Shown: in pieces, positions 41,869-50,525 of the stretch
Numbering within the stretch: the stretch's first letter is position 1
Layout: each line of letters starts with the position of its first letter
NCBI RefSeq assembly: GCF_002240415.1
Contig: NZ_CP020028.1
Coordinates: 2,567,501-2,631,500 of the forward strand
DNA length: 64,000 bases
Source: Paenibacillus kribbensis
Lineage (GTDB): Bacteria > Bacillota > Bacilli > Paenibacillales > Paenibacillaceae
Direction of reading: 5' to 3'
Made by a program: the position numbers and the translations under genes
The notes under the pieces: generated by a model
Told to the model about the DNA's origin: nothing
Database searches by the model: none
What the model saw: only the letters and a program-made list of their open reading frames with translations

Positions 41869-43266
41869 ATGGATATGGACTTATTTCGAAAAAAAACTGG
41901 ACTACTCCCACATGAGGAAAGCGGATCTACAGGACAGTTAAAGAGAACGATGAGCGCCTTTGACCTTACTATGCTGGGTGTAGGTTGTATCATCGGTACC
42001 GGGATTTTTGTTATCACTGGCAAGGCAGCAGCAGAAAATGCAGGTCCCGGATTGATGCTCTCTTTTGTAATTGCAGGGATTGCCTGTGTGCTGGCTGCTT
42101 TGTGCTATGCAGAGCTTTCATCTACAGTCCCCGCAGCGGGCAGTGCTTATGCATATAGTTATATTGTATTTGGAGAAATTCTGGCCTGGGTGCTGGGATG
42201 GGACTTGATTCTGGAATATGGAGTGGCGGCCGCCTCTGTGAGCAGTGGCTGGTCTGCTTATTTTCAAGGCCTGCTGGCAGGGTTCGATATACATCTGCCC
42301 CTTGCTCTAACCGCAGCCTTCGATTCGGTCAAGGGGACCATTATTGATCTGCCTGCCGTGTGCATCATTATGTTAATTACGCTATTGCTGAGTCTCGGGG
42401 CAAGGGAGACTGTTCGATTCAATTTTATAATGGTTTGTGTCAAAGTCGGAGTTGTACTGCTATTTATTGGAATCGGAATCTTCTATGTTAAACCTGCCAA
42501 CTGGACGCCATTTTTGCCTTATGGATTTTCCGGTGTTCTAAGTGCAGCAGCCATCGTATTTTTCGCTTATCTGGGCTTCGATGCCATCTCAACCGCTGCC
42601 GAAGAGGTACGCAATCCGCAGCGGAACATGCCAATTGGCATTATTTCTTCGTTGGCGATCTGTACGGTACTGTATATAGCGGTTTCGGTCGTATTAACAG
42701 GAATGGTGCCTTACACGCAGCTGGGGGTAAGCGATCCTGTTGCGTTTGCCCTGCGCTTTATTCATCAGGACTTTGTGGCAGGATTGATTTCAGTCGGTGC
42801 GATTGCAGGGATGACTACTGTACTGCTGGTGCTGCTGTATGGTCAGACACGGTTAATTTTCTCCATGTCACGTGATGGACTTTTACCGCTATTTTTGTCT
42901 AAAGTAAATGCCAAAACTCAAACACCGATTCGAAGCACCTGGCTGGTCGGCAGCATTATTGCCTTGGCTAGTGGATTGTTTCCGTTACAGGCACTGACTA
43001 ATCTGACGAGCATTGGAACCCTGTTCGCTTTTGCAGTCGTATCGGTGGGAGTTATCGTTCTTCGTAAGAAACGGCCGGATTTGAAAAGAGGATTTGTCGT
43101 GCCATGGGTTCCGTTGATTCCGATTTTGAGTGCTCTCGTGTGTATCGGTCTGATGCTCCAGCTTCATATTAGTACGTGGATCGGATTCATCGTGTGGCTC
43201 CTGCTCGGGCTGCTGATTTACTTCTTTTATGGATATCACAAAAGCTTGTTGAATCGTAAATCTTGA
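41869..43266 (+). CDS. APC-family amino acid permease (YfnA-like)
   Basis: Membrane transporter of 465 aa with about twelve helices. The first helix carries MLGVGCIIGTGIFVITGKAAAENAGPG, the APC substrate-binding signature. Then come CYAELSSTVPAAGSAYAYSY and FFAYLGFDAISTAAEEVRNPQRNMP, as in YfnA and cationic amino acid transporters. It should import amino acids with protons. GAAAGAGGAT precedes the ATG. Specificity cannot be read. Confidence 0.88.
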   Translation: MDMDLFRKKTGLLPHEESGSTGQLKRTMSAFDLTMLGVGCIIGTGIFVITGKAAAENAGPGLMLSFVIAGIACVLAALCYAELSSTVPAAGSAYAYSYIVFGEILAWVLGWDLILEYGVAAASVSSGWSAYFQGLLAGFDIHLPLALTAAFDSVKGTIIDLPAVCIIMLITLLLSLGARETVRFNFIMVCVKVGVVLLFIGIGIFYVKPANWTPFLPYGFSGVLSAAAIVFFAYLGFDAISTAAEEVRNPQRNMPIGIISSLAICTVLYIAVSVVLTGMVPYTQLGVSDPVAFALRFIHQDFVAGLISVGAIAGMTTVLLVLLYGQTRLIFSMSRDGLLPLFLSKVNAKTQTPIRSTWLVGSIIALASGLFPLQALTNLTSIGTLFAFAVVSVGVIVLRKKRPDLKRGFVVPWVPLIPILSALVCIGLMLQLHISTWIGFIVWLLLGLLIYFFYGYHKSLLNRKS

Positions 43267-43280
43267 TCGAATGATTATGG

Positions 43281-43325
43281 AAAAAGCCGGATTTCTGCAC
43301 TTAAGTGCAGATCCGGTTTTTTTTG
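43281..43325 (+). terminator. intrinsic terminator
   Basis: AAAAAGCCGGAT pairs with ATCCGGTTTTT around the palindrome CTGCACTTAAGTGCAG. Confidence 0.88.
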
Positions 43326-43431
43326 TCATGAGCGCGAAAAGTGTCACATAAGGTCGTTTATGTTATAATTTTGTTTCAGATAAGCTTTTGGCACGGGATT
43401 ACCGCATGCCATTGAGGGAGGATTTTTATAT

Positions 43432-44682
43432 ATGAAACTGCGCTGGCGTGCGCTTCTGGGGGGAATAATGCTGTTGACTGGCATTCTGTTGACTGCCTGC
43501 TCTTCTGAACCCCCAAAAACTGTAACCCAACCCCCGGTAGAAGAACCTGATGACCAGGGACAAACGATCACGATTAATCCACCTTTAACTCCACAGGTGG
43601 GCGATCCAAACGCCAAATATGTAGTGCAGACGCGAATAGCCGATTTTCATTTGATCGATAACAATAAAGGCTTGGTTTGGGGAGTTACCCGCAATGAGCT
43701 TCGACTTTACTATACACATGATGGAGGAAAGACCTGGAATAATATATCTCCTTCCGAAAATGTTCAATTTCAAGACAAACTTGAATATGGAAAGGACATT
43801 AGCTTCACTGATTCCCGTCACGGTTGGGTTGTCCGTCAAAATTTGGACAAAACAGCAACCGTTATTCTCCGAACGGCTGATGGAGGACAGAGCTGGGATG
43901 TGTCAGCACTGCCAAACGGGGAATATGTGAGTTCAATTCAATATGTGAATCCGTCTACAGGCTGGATCATGGCATATGTAAACCTGAATGAGCGGGATCA
44001 GCAAAAATTGTTGTATCACACCACTGACGGGGGAGCCACCTGGAAAAAGATTGCGCAAAGTTCCGGTATGATATCCGGTGTATCAGGCTCGGGGCTGCCC
44101 GATCAGGGCAGTGTAGCGGGGATGAGTTTTTCTTCCGGCAATCAGGGTTTTGTTGCGATCAATCTGGATAGCAGTGTTAAACTGTATAGAACTCTGAATC
44201 AAGGGAAAACATGGACTCCGGCAGTTCATAGATTGCAGGGTTGCCCACAGGTACAGGCAGAAGCTCAGCAGTCTCTTCAAGGAAGCAGCTCCTCATATTG
44301 GGTTCCAGTCCTTTGCTATGGAGATAACAGCACAAAATATAGCGGGCTGTTTACTGCTGATGCAGGCACACAATGGAACGCTGTGTCTTTGGGCCTGAGC
44401 AGCAAAAGCAAGTCTATTATCCCTGGGCGTACCTTCCTAAACGAAAAGGAAGGCTGGATTATAACCCAAACCGGAATGAGCCGCACGTTGGATGGGGGAA
44501 AGACGTGGACAAGTCTCACAGGCAACAAAGTACTGGCTTCGAAGCTAAAAGATTACCCTCGATCGGTCAAGCTCCGTTTTGTTTCATCTTCGGTAGGCTG
44601 GCTGCTTTTGGAGCGTCTGGACGATAAGAAATCACTATTGCTGAAAACGACGGACGGCGGCGCAAACTGGAGAATTCTATAA
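43432..44682 (+). CDS. BNR-repeat lipoprotein
   Basis: Lipoprotein of 416 aa, lipobox LLTAC. A Pro-rich tether (about 25-60) is followed by a beta-propeller with at least five Asp-box/BNR turns: THDGGKTW, TADGGQSW, TTDGGATW, TLDGGKTW and TTDGGANW, one per blade, similar to Ycf48-like and sialidase-type propellers. No catalytic glycosidase residues could be identified, so it is more likely a surface binding or assembly factor than an enzyme. GAGGGAGGA precedes the ATG. Confidence 0.82.
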   Translation: MKLRWRALLGGIMLLTGILLTACSSEPPKTVTQPPVEEPDDQGQTITINPPLTPQVGDPNAKYVVQTRIADFHLIDNNKGLVWGVTRNELRLYYTHDGGKTWNNISPSENVQFQDKLEYGKDISFTDSRHGWVVRQNLDKTATVILRTADGGQSWDVSALPNGEYVSSIQYVNPSTGWIMAYVNLNERDQQKLLYHTTDGGATWKKIAQSSGMISGVSGSGLPDQGSVAGMSFSSGNQGFVAINLDSSVKLYRTLNQGKTWTPAVHRLQGCPQVQAEAQQSLQGSSSSYWVPVLCYGDNSTKYSGLFTADAGTQWNAVSLGLSSKSKSIIPGRTFLNEKEGWIITQTGMSRTLDGGKTWTSLTGNKVLASKLKDYPRSVKLRFVSSSVGWLLLERLDDKKSLLLKTTDGGANWRIL

Positions 44683-44880
44683 ACTTTATAAAGCTGATCG
44701 CCCTGGGCTTTTTTCCTAACTTTGCAGGTTCTCAAAAGACATGCAGACTCAGGAAAAAGGCGTGGGGCGGTTTATTTTTAAAAAATTTAAATTTTATACG
44801 ACAATATGTGAAAAAAATCACAATGTAAAAACTGCGGCGCTGTTATACTAAACCTGTAAACAACGATAGGAGTGATAATC

Positions 44881-45063
44881 ATGAGAGCGAATCAGGATCA
44901 TATGTTAACCCAATACTACCTTCAATTTTGTTACACTTGTCAGGATGCCTATGGTTGCACGACTGAAGAGGACTGCAAGCAGTGTGCGGAGCGTTACGCT
45001 GAAGCCGAAGATTGTGAAGTTCTGGATGAGACACAACATTATCTCCAGCTTGTACATGTGTAA
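44881..45063 (+). CDS. small cysteine-rich protein (60 aa)
   Basis: A frame of 60 codons with TAGGAGTG seven bases upstream and a terminator 35 bases downstream. Six Cys occur in the order CYTC, YGC, EDCKQC and EDC, with acidic residues between; the two CxxC pairs could bind zinc or iron. No homologue is recalled by function. It has no signal peptide. Confidence 0.65.
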   Translation: MRANQDHMLTQYYLQFCYTCQDAYGCTTEEDCKQCAERYAEAEDCEVLDETQHYLQLVHV

Positions 45064-45093
45064 ATCAATGTACCATTCTGATATCGCCATATC

Positions 45094-45127
45094 TTGAGCC
45101 TCCCGGATCATTCCGCGGAGGCTCTTG
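45094..45127 (+). terminator. intrinsic terminator
   Basis: GAGCCTCC pairs with GGAGGCTC around CGGATCATTCCGC, followed by a short T tract. Confidence 0.7.
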
Positions 45128-45252
45128 GCGTTCTTAAGGAGTTACTATCAAATTTGGGCAGGAGTCTACATATACTATTAGGGAAAGCTTAGGTCATGTG
45201 AGGATGCCCGGCGGTTTCCCTGTGGAATGCCTGGCGGAGAGGAGTGCGGTGC

Positions 45253-45648
45253 ATGGGATTTGAGTCATTATGGATGTTCGATTGGCTGGGTACGGTACTG
45301 CCCGTTTTTTTCGTAGTCGTGTTAGGCATTGTCGTGTTGTCTGCGGGCAGAGAAGTCATGGAGTGGCACCGAAATAAAAGGCAGCCTGTATTGACAGTTG
45401 GTTCCCGAATTACGGCCAGAAGGACACATCTCCAGCAGAGGCGGCAGGAGGAGCAAGGGACTCGTACCTATACTTTCTATTACTTAACCTTTGAAGTGGA
45501 GAGCGGCGACCGAATGGAGTTTAAGGTAACAGGAGAAGAATACGGTCAATGTGCCGAAGGGGATGAGGGTCGGCTTACCTTTCAGGGTACACGATATATC
45601 GGATTTCAACGTCTGAATCGCTATAGCCTGGAACAGGTTAAAATGTGA
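45253..45648 (+). CDS. DUF2500-like membrane protein
   Basis: Protein of 131 aa with one N-terminal transmembrane helix (about 12-33) and a cytoplasmic or exposed beta-rich domain (RQPVLTVGSRITARRTHL, TYTFYYLTFEVESGDRMEFKVTGEEYGQCAEGDEGRLTFQGTRYIGFQR), the pattern of DUF2500. Function unknown. ATG 45253 is preferred over GTG 45244 because GAGAGGAG is 9 bases away. Confidence 0.75.
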   Translation: MGFESLWMFDWLGTVLPVFFVVVLGIVVLSAGREVMEWHRNKRQPVLTVGSRITARRTHLQQRRQEEQGTRTYTFYYLTFEVESGDRMEFKVTGEEYGQCAEGDEGRLTFQGTRYIGFQRLNRYSLEQVKM

Positions 45649-45673
45649 TCACAGCTTATTCCCTCATTTGATC

Positions 45674-45718
45674 ATTCACGGCCTTCTGCGATGCAACAGG
45701 GTAGGGGGCTGTGAGTGT
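45674..45718 (+). terminator. possible intrinsic terminator
   Basis: TCACGGCC pairs with GGCTGTGA (one mismatch) around a long loop; the T tract is weak. Confidence 0.4.
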
Positions 45719-45780
45719 TTCTTGTACAGCACATTTTGGTACATATATACTAGTAAAGAGTTTAGAGGGAGGAATGAGGC

Positions 45781-46530
45781 GTGTCATTTGAAGGACAAGT
45801 TGTTATTGTGACAGGAGCGGCCCATGGAATCGGGAAAGAGGTCGCTTTTGCCTACGCTGCACAGGGTGCCAAAGTCGTATTTGCGGACCGTAATGAGGAA
45901 GAGGGCGCGGCCGCCGCTGCAGTGGCACGAAATGAAGGATATCAGGCCATTTTTATTCCTTGTGATGTGCGGAAAGTAGAAGATATTGTAACGCTAATTC
46001 GTACCACGGAGGAAGAATACGGCACTATTCATACACTGATCAACAACGCAGGTGTCTCCAAATGGAAATCCCCGTATGAGTTAACGGTAGCAGAATGGGA
46101 TGACATTTTGAATACGAACGTACGCAGCTGTTTTATTGCGACACGGGAAGCGGCCAAGGTGATGAAACGAAATCCGGAGGGGGGATCGGTGGTCAATATG
46201 ACCTCTACACGGGCTTTTATGTCGGAGCCGGATACAGAAGCCTATGCGGCGTCCAAAGGCGCCATTGCGGCCCTTACACACGCGATGGCCATATCCCTAG
46301 GAAAGGATGGAATTCAGGTCAATTGCATCAGTCCAGGGTGGATTGAGACCGGGGATTATGGGCAACTGCGTGTAGAAGACCATAGGCAACATCCGTCTGG
46401 ACGCGTGGGGACTCCTAAAGACATCGCACGGGCCTGTCTGTATTTGACCCAACCTGGTAATGATTTTGTAACAGGTACAAATCTGGTGGTAGATGGCGGC
46501 ATGACGCGCAAAATGATTTATGAGCCTTAA
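45781..46530 (+). CDS. SDR family oxidoreductase
   Basis: Classical short-chain dehydrogenase of 249 aa. Nucleotide-binding TGAAHGIGKEVA is at about 11-22 and FADRNEEEG suggests NAD preference. NNAGVSK, the catalytic Ser in VNMTSTRAF, and the active-site Tyr-Lys in YAASKGA (about 151-157) are all present, as is FVTGTNLVVDGGM. The GTG start has GAGGGAGGAATG upstream. Substrate unknown; related to glucose/ribitol-type dehydrogenases. It stands alone. Confidence 0.87.
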   Translation: MSFEGQVVIVTGAAHGIGKEVAFAYAAQGAKVVFADRNEEEGAAAAAVARNEGYQAIFIPCDVRKVEDIVTLIRTTEEEYGTIHTLINNAGVSKWKSPYELTVAEWDDILNTNVRSCFIATREAAKVMKRNPEGGSVVNMTSTRAFMSEPDTEAYAASKGAIAALTHAMAISLGKDGIQVNCISPGWIETGDYGQLRVEDHRQHPSGRVGTPKDIARACLYLTQPGNDFVTGTNLVVDGGMTRKMIYEP

Positions 46531-46542
46531 TACTGACCGAAT

Positions 46543-46573
46543 AAGTAGTCCCTGATTTGGGAGCTATTTTTTT
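46543..46573 (+). terminator. intrinsic terminator
   Basis: AGTAGTCCC and GGGAGCTAT form an imperfect stem followed by eight T residues. Confidence 0.6.
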
Positions 46574-46656
46574 TAATTTGTTTTTTTGGAACTGTCACCT
46601 ATTGGGCATTTGTACCATACGATACGGTATGTGATGAAGAACGAGGAGGGGACGCG

Positions 46657-47079
46657 TTGGCTGTTATTAATGTCAACTCAGAGGATGTAAGGACACTCGC
46701 CCGACTTATGCGGGCAGAGGCCGAAGGAGAAGGAGAGCTGGGGATGCTCATGGTTGGCAATGTCGGAGTAAATCGGATTTTGGGCAATTGTCTGGATTTT
46801 CAGGGAATTCGCCTCATGAACGATATGGTCTTTCAGAGTCCTGGCGGGTTTGAAGCTACTCAGAAGGGGTACTTTTATCAAAGAGCCCGTGATCGGGACA
46901 TTCGACTGGCCAGACGTGTAATTAATGGTGAGAAAATACGTCCCGCATCTAATGCATTATGGTTTTTCAGACCTGCCGGAGAATGTCCAGATACCTGGTA
47001 TAACCAGGTCAATTCCGGGCGCTTCAAAGCGCACTGTTTTTTTATCCCTTCCGTACAGGATTGTCCTGCCGTCTACTAG
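46657..47079 (+). CDS. cwlJ: spore cortex-lytic cell wall hydrolase CwlJ
   Basis: Hydrolase_2 family protein of 140 aa without signal peptide. The sequence DVRTLARLMRAEAEGEGELGMLMVGNVGVNRI carries the conserved Glu residues of the SleB/CwlJ fold, and NALWFFRPAGECPDTWYNQVNSGRFKAHCFF matches the CwlJ C-terminus. CwlJ degrades cortex peptidoglycan during germination and needs GerQ, encoded next, for coat localisation. The TTG start has GAGGAGGGGA upstream. Short length is normal for CwlJ. Confidence 0.9.
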   Translation: MAVINVNSEDVRTLARLMRAEAEGEGELGMLMVGNVGVNRILGNCLDFQGIRLMNDMVFQSPGGFEATQKGYFYQRARDRDIRLARRVINGEKIRPASNALWFFRPAGECPDTWYNQVNSGRFKAHCFFIPSVQDCPAVY

Positions 47080-47131
47080 AGAGTTTTAACGTGAGTTTGG
47101 ATGATTTAAAACCATTTTAGGAGGAATTTAC

Positions 47132-47587
47132 ATGATTTCACAGCAAGCTTATCGCCCTGTTTCTTATCCTGCCGGTGGTGGGTATCCCGAATGGCCCAGA
47201 GGGATGTATCCAATGGGAACCATGCAGCCCATCAGCACCTTTCCCCCTCAGGTTAACAGCGGTAGCGCGATGACACCGACTGGCACGGTGGTACAGAGTC
47301 AGACTCCACAGTATGAGCAATCCTATATTGAAAACATTTTACGCTTGAACTTGGGTAAAGTAGGAACCTTTTATATGACGTATGAAAATAACCGGGAATG
47401 GAACGCGAAAATATTCAAAGGTACGTTGGAAGCAGCGGGTCGTGACCACATTATTATCAGTGATCCGGCTACGGGCAAGCGGACCGTTCTACTTATGGTA
47501 AACCTGGATTATGCTACTTTTGATGAGCCTTTGGTGTATCAATATCCCGGCGTCATCGGGAGCCCGGGCGTATCCCCGGTTCGCTGA
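47132..47587 (+). CDS. gerQ: spore coat protein GerQ
   Basis: Coat protein of 151 aa. The Pro-, Tyr- and Gln-rich N-terminal half (1-65) is followed by the conserved domain YIENILRLNLGKVGTFYMTYENNREWNAKIFKG and HIIISDPATGKRTVLLMVNLDYATFDEP, typical of GerQ. It is required for CwlJ localisation and is cross-linked in the coat by transglutaminase. TAGGAGGAA precedes the ATG; it follows cwlJ after 52 bases. Confidence 0.9.
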   Translation: MISQQAYRPVSYPAGGGYPEWPRGMYPMGTMQPISTFPPQVNSGSAMTPTGTVVQSQTPQYEQSYIENILRLNLGKVGTFYMTYENNREWNAKIFKGTLEAAGRDHIIISDPATGKRTVLLMVNLDYATFDEPLVYQYPGVIGSPGVSPVR

Positions 47588-47605
47588 TGCCTTTATATAG
47601 ATTAG

Positions 47606-47641
47606 TCTGCATCCTCTGCCTGAAGGCAGGGGATGTATTTT
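47606..47641 (+). terminator. intrinsic terminator of cwlJ-gerQ
   Basis: GCATCCTCTGCCT pairs with AGGCAGGGGATGT, followed by ATTTTGTTT. Confidence 0.75.
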
Positions 47642-47943
47642 GTTTATAATCTTTCTCAAATATAGTTGCTTCCTTTGTGGTAAGAGGCGAAAAATGAAGC
47701 TTTTTGACCTAAATAACAGGGGAAACTGATTTTTATGACATTGCTTGTGGTTTGACTGTATAGAGTATAGTTATATAATTGAATATAAGCTGATAAAAAT
47801 CTATTTAATCATGCGGAAAAATGCTTTTAGAAGCAGGAAGGAGTGAACGTGTTGGGAAGTTGATGCTGCTTATGATGTGTTATCGTTCTGTCTATGATGA
47901 AATTATCCGAAGGAGGTGCGCCTGTCTGCCGTAATGACGGCTG
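47642..47943 (+). other. leader region of the CNNM/CorC-type gene
   Basis: An AT-rich promoter area (TATAGAGTATAGTTATATAAT near 47760) is followed by a possible short frame at 47863-47934 (ATG, 23 codons, ending RRRCACLP) that lies just ahead of the gene. No known riboswitch was recognised; the frame may be incidental. Confidence 0.35.
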
Positions 47944-49278
47944 ATGGGGAGCATATTGAGTGACCCTTTACCGAGTATGTTTAACTTGATTATTGTTTTT
48001 GCATTAGTATTATTGAATGGTTTTTTTGTATCTGCGGAATTTGCCATGGTCAAGGTCAGAAGCAGCCGTATTGAAACATTGGTGGAGGCGGGCAACAAAA
48101 AGGCCGTGTACGCTGCCAATATGCTACGCAATTTGGATGCATATCTGTCAGCCTGCCAGTTGGGCATTACACTAGCATCGCTGGGACTGGGGTGGATCGG
48201 AGAGCCGGCCATCGCACATTTGATCGAACCTGTATTTACTGCCGCCGGATTGGGTGCGGTATATGTGCACGGAACTGCCGTGGTCATTGCATTTATTGTC
48301 ATTACGATTTTGCATATTGTGCTGGGTGAATTGGCGCCCAAGACGATAGCGATTCGTAAATCTGAAACCATTACGCTGTATTCAGCCATGCTGATGACTT
48401 GGTTTTACAAGCTGATGTATCCGTTCATCTGGGTGTTGAATGGAATGGCGAACAGCCTGTTGCGTTTATTCCGTATGGAGCCGGTATCTGAACATGACGA
48501 TTCCGCGCATACGGGAGATGAAATACGCATTCTGATGAAAGAAAGCAATAAGAGCGGACTAATTGATAATACGGAATTGGCGCTTGTTGATAATATATTT
48601 GATTTTGCCGATACGACCGCCAGGGAAATTATGATTCCGCGTACCGAGATGATCTGTTTGTACAGCAATGAGTCCAGAGAGGAAAATCTCAGGATTGCGA
48701 CGGAAAGCATGAGAACCCGTTATCCAATCTGCGCCGAAGATAAGGACCATATCATTGGCTTTATCCACATTAAGGACCTTCTGCGGGCGAACACACTGGA
48801 TACCCGTACGATGATTCGACCGATTTTGGCTGTTCCTGAATCCACACAAATTAGTGACCTGCTTAAGCGCATACAGCGCAGCAAGACGCAAATTGCGATT
48901 TTGATTGATGAATATGGCGGAACATCGGGGATGGTAACGCTGGAAGACATTATGGAAGAAATCGTGGGTGAAATTCAGGATGAGTTCGATCAGGAACGTC
49001 CTGGCTGTGAGCAGATTAATGACGAGGAATTTTCCATTGACGGTATGTTATTAATTGATGAAGTGAACGATCGCTTTGGACTGGAACTCGATCATGAGGA
49101 TTATGATACGGTAGGAGGCTGGCTATACTCACATGTTGAGGTTATTCCTCCACAGCCGGGTCAGTCTGTTGTGTTTGAAGGATGTATGTTTGTTGTTGAG
49201 GAAATTGAAAATAAGCGGATTTCACGTATTCGGCTGATAAAGCAGCCTGTCATCGTGGAGGAAGCAGGAGTCTCATAA
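47944..49278 (+). CDS. CNNM/CorC-type (hemolysin C) membrane transporter
   Basis: Membrane protein of 444 aa. The CNNM/DUF21 domain (about 10-195, four helices, ALVLLNGFFVSAEFAMVKVRSSR) is followed by a CBS pair (about 215-335, with IMIPRTEMICLY and GGTSGMVTLEDIMEEIVGEIQDE) and a CorC_HlyC domain (about 350-435). Homologues such as MpfA/YhdP efflux magnesium. The start is uncertain: ATG 47944, or TTG 47956 which has GGGGAG close upstream. No partner gene is adjacent. Confidence 0.85.
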   Translation: MGSILSDPLPSMFNLIIVFALVLLNGFFVSAEFAMVKVRSSRIETLVEAGNKKAVYAANMLRNLDAYLSACQLGITLASLGLGWIGEPAIAHLIEPVFTAAGLGAVYVHGTAVVIAFIVITILHIVLGELAPKTIAIRKSETITLYSAMLMTWFYKLMYPFIWVLNGMANSLLRLFRMEPVSEHDDSAHTGDEIRILMKESNKSGLIDNTELALVDNIFDFADTTAREIMIPRTEMICLYSNESREENLRIATESMRTRYPICAEDKDHIIGFIHIKDLLRANTLDTRTMIRPILAVPESTQISDLLKRIQRSKTQIAILIDEYGGTSGMVTLEDIMEEIVGEIQDEFDQERPGCEQINDEEFSIDGMLLIDEVNDRFGLELDHEDYDTVGGWLYSHVEVIPPQPGQSVVFEGCMFVVEEIENKRISRIRLIKQPVIVEEAGVS

Positions 49279-49294
49279 TGGAATAAAACCTTGG

Positions 49295-49326
49295 AAGCGA
49301 CCTTGAATGATATGGGGTCGCTTTTT
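49295..49326 (+). terminator. intrinsic terminator
   Basis: AAGCGACC and GGGTCGCTT form the stem, followed by TTTT. Confidence 0.78.
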
Positions 49327-49376
49327 AATTTGCCTTCTTTACAGATAGGATATGAATTGATATGATTGTTCGTGTT

Positions 49377-49412
49377 ATTGTCAACCTAAATAATATGCGA
49401 TAAGTTGACAAT
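49377..49412 (+). promoter_or_regulatory. BirA-type biotin operator
   Basis: ATTGTCAAC and GTTGACAAT are exact inverted repeats separated by 18 bases, matching the Firmicute biotin operator (TTGTTAACC, about 15 bases, GGTTAACAA). It lies about 70 bases before bioB and predicts repression by biotinyl-AMP-bound BirA. Confidence 0.85.
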
Positions 49413-49481
49413 AAAAAATGAATTTAAATGTTCCTGAGCATTTTATTATTTTTCATGATCAAAATAATGGAGGTATGAAGT

Positions 49482-50489
49482 ATGGAATTATTCAATGCAG
49501 GTTTAGATTGGTACTCATTGGCAGATAAAGCGATCCACGGCAGCAAATTGTCACAAAAGGAAGGCATTGCGATATTGGAAGCCGATGATGGGGAGCTATT
49601 GCCGATTATGCAAGCTGCGTTCCGGGTACGGCATCATTTTTACGGTAAAAAGGTTAAGCTTAACATGATCATGAACGCCAAAAGCGGCCTGTGTCCGGAG
49701 GATTGCGGCTATTGCTCACAATCTATTGTCTCCACAGCGCCTGTCAGCAAGTACAGTATGCTGGACAAGGAGTCTCTGCTGGCCGGGGCGCGAGAAGCGA
49801 TATCACGGAAAGCGGGAACGTACTGCATTGTCGCCTCCGGCAAAGGCCCTACGGATCGAGAGCTGGATCAGGTGATTGAGGCTGTGCAGGAGATTACCAG
49901 TACGCTGCCGCTCAAAATTTGTGCTTGCCTGGGGATTCTCAAGGAGGATCAGGCCCGGAGGCTGGCAGAGGCTGGCGTACATCGCTATAACCATAATTTA
50001 AATACGAGTAAGAGCAACTATCCGTCCATTACCACTACACATACATACGATCAACGGATCGAAACCGTTAAAATAGCTCAGTCTCACGGAATGTCTCCAT
50101 GCTCTGGCGTTATTATCGGTATGGGGGAAACGAATGAGGAAATCGTTGACATGGCCTATGCCTTGCGGGAACTTGATGCTGATTCGATTCCGGTTAATTT
50201 TCTGAATCCGATTCCCGGAACTCCACTGGAAGGAGCAAAGCGTGTATCGCCAATCCGAGCGTTAAAGGTACTGGCATTGTTCCGGTTCATTTGTCCATCC
50301 AAAGAGATACGTGTTGCTGGCGGACGGGAGCTCAATTTACGCTCACTACAGCCTCTATCTTTATATGCAGCTAATTCGATTTTTGTAGGCGATTATTTGA
50401 CGACAGAAGGGCAAGAGGTCACAGCTGATCATCAAATGATTGAAGATCTCGGGTTTGAAATTGAGATATGCGCCCTTTCCGCCGTATAA
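49482..50489 (+). CDS. bioB: biotin synthase BioB
   Basis: Radical SAM enzyme of 335 aa that inserts sulphur into dethiobiotin. The cluster motif GLCPEDCGYCSQS (Cys-x3-Cys-x2-Cys) lies at about residues 69-81. YNHNLNTSKSNYPSI, GVIIGMGETNEE, FLNPIPGTPLEG and VAGGRELNLR are BioB signatures. The other biotin genes are not adjacent, and the gene is controlled by its own BirA operator. ATGGAGGTATG precedes the ATG. Confidence 0.93.
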   Translation: MELFNAGLDWYSLADKAIHGSKLSQKEGIAILEADDGELLPIMQAAFRVRHHFYGKKVKLNMIMNAKSGLCPEDCGYCSQSIVSTAPVSKYSMLDKESLLAGAREAISRKAGTYCIVASGKGPTDRELDQVIEAVQEITSTLPLKICACLGILKEDQARRLAEAGVHRYNHNLNTSKSNYPSITTTHTYDQRIETVKIAQSHGMSPCSGVIIGMGETNEEIVDMAYALRELDADSIPVNFLNPIPGTPLEGAKRVSPIRALKVLALFRFICPSKEIRVAGGRELNLRSLQPLSLYAANSIFVGDYLTTEGQEVTADHQMIEDLGFEIEICALSAV

Positions 50490-50525
50490 TAAGAGTTGTA
50501 CAAAACTTGAAAGGAGAGTTGAACG

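Noticed and set aside
47863..47934. 24-codon upstream frame before the CNNM/CorC-type gene as a regulatory leader peptide
   Set aside because: Its ribosome binding site is poorly spaced, and no terminator or alternative hairpins accompany it.
49377..49412. Initially taken as a further dif-like site because of TCAACCTAAATAATATG
   Set aside because: The arms ATTGTCAAC/GTTGACAAT and the bioB gene downstream fit a BirA operator much better; the spacing and core differ from the dif-like sites.
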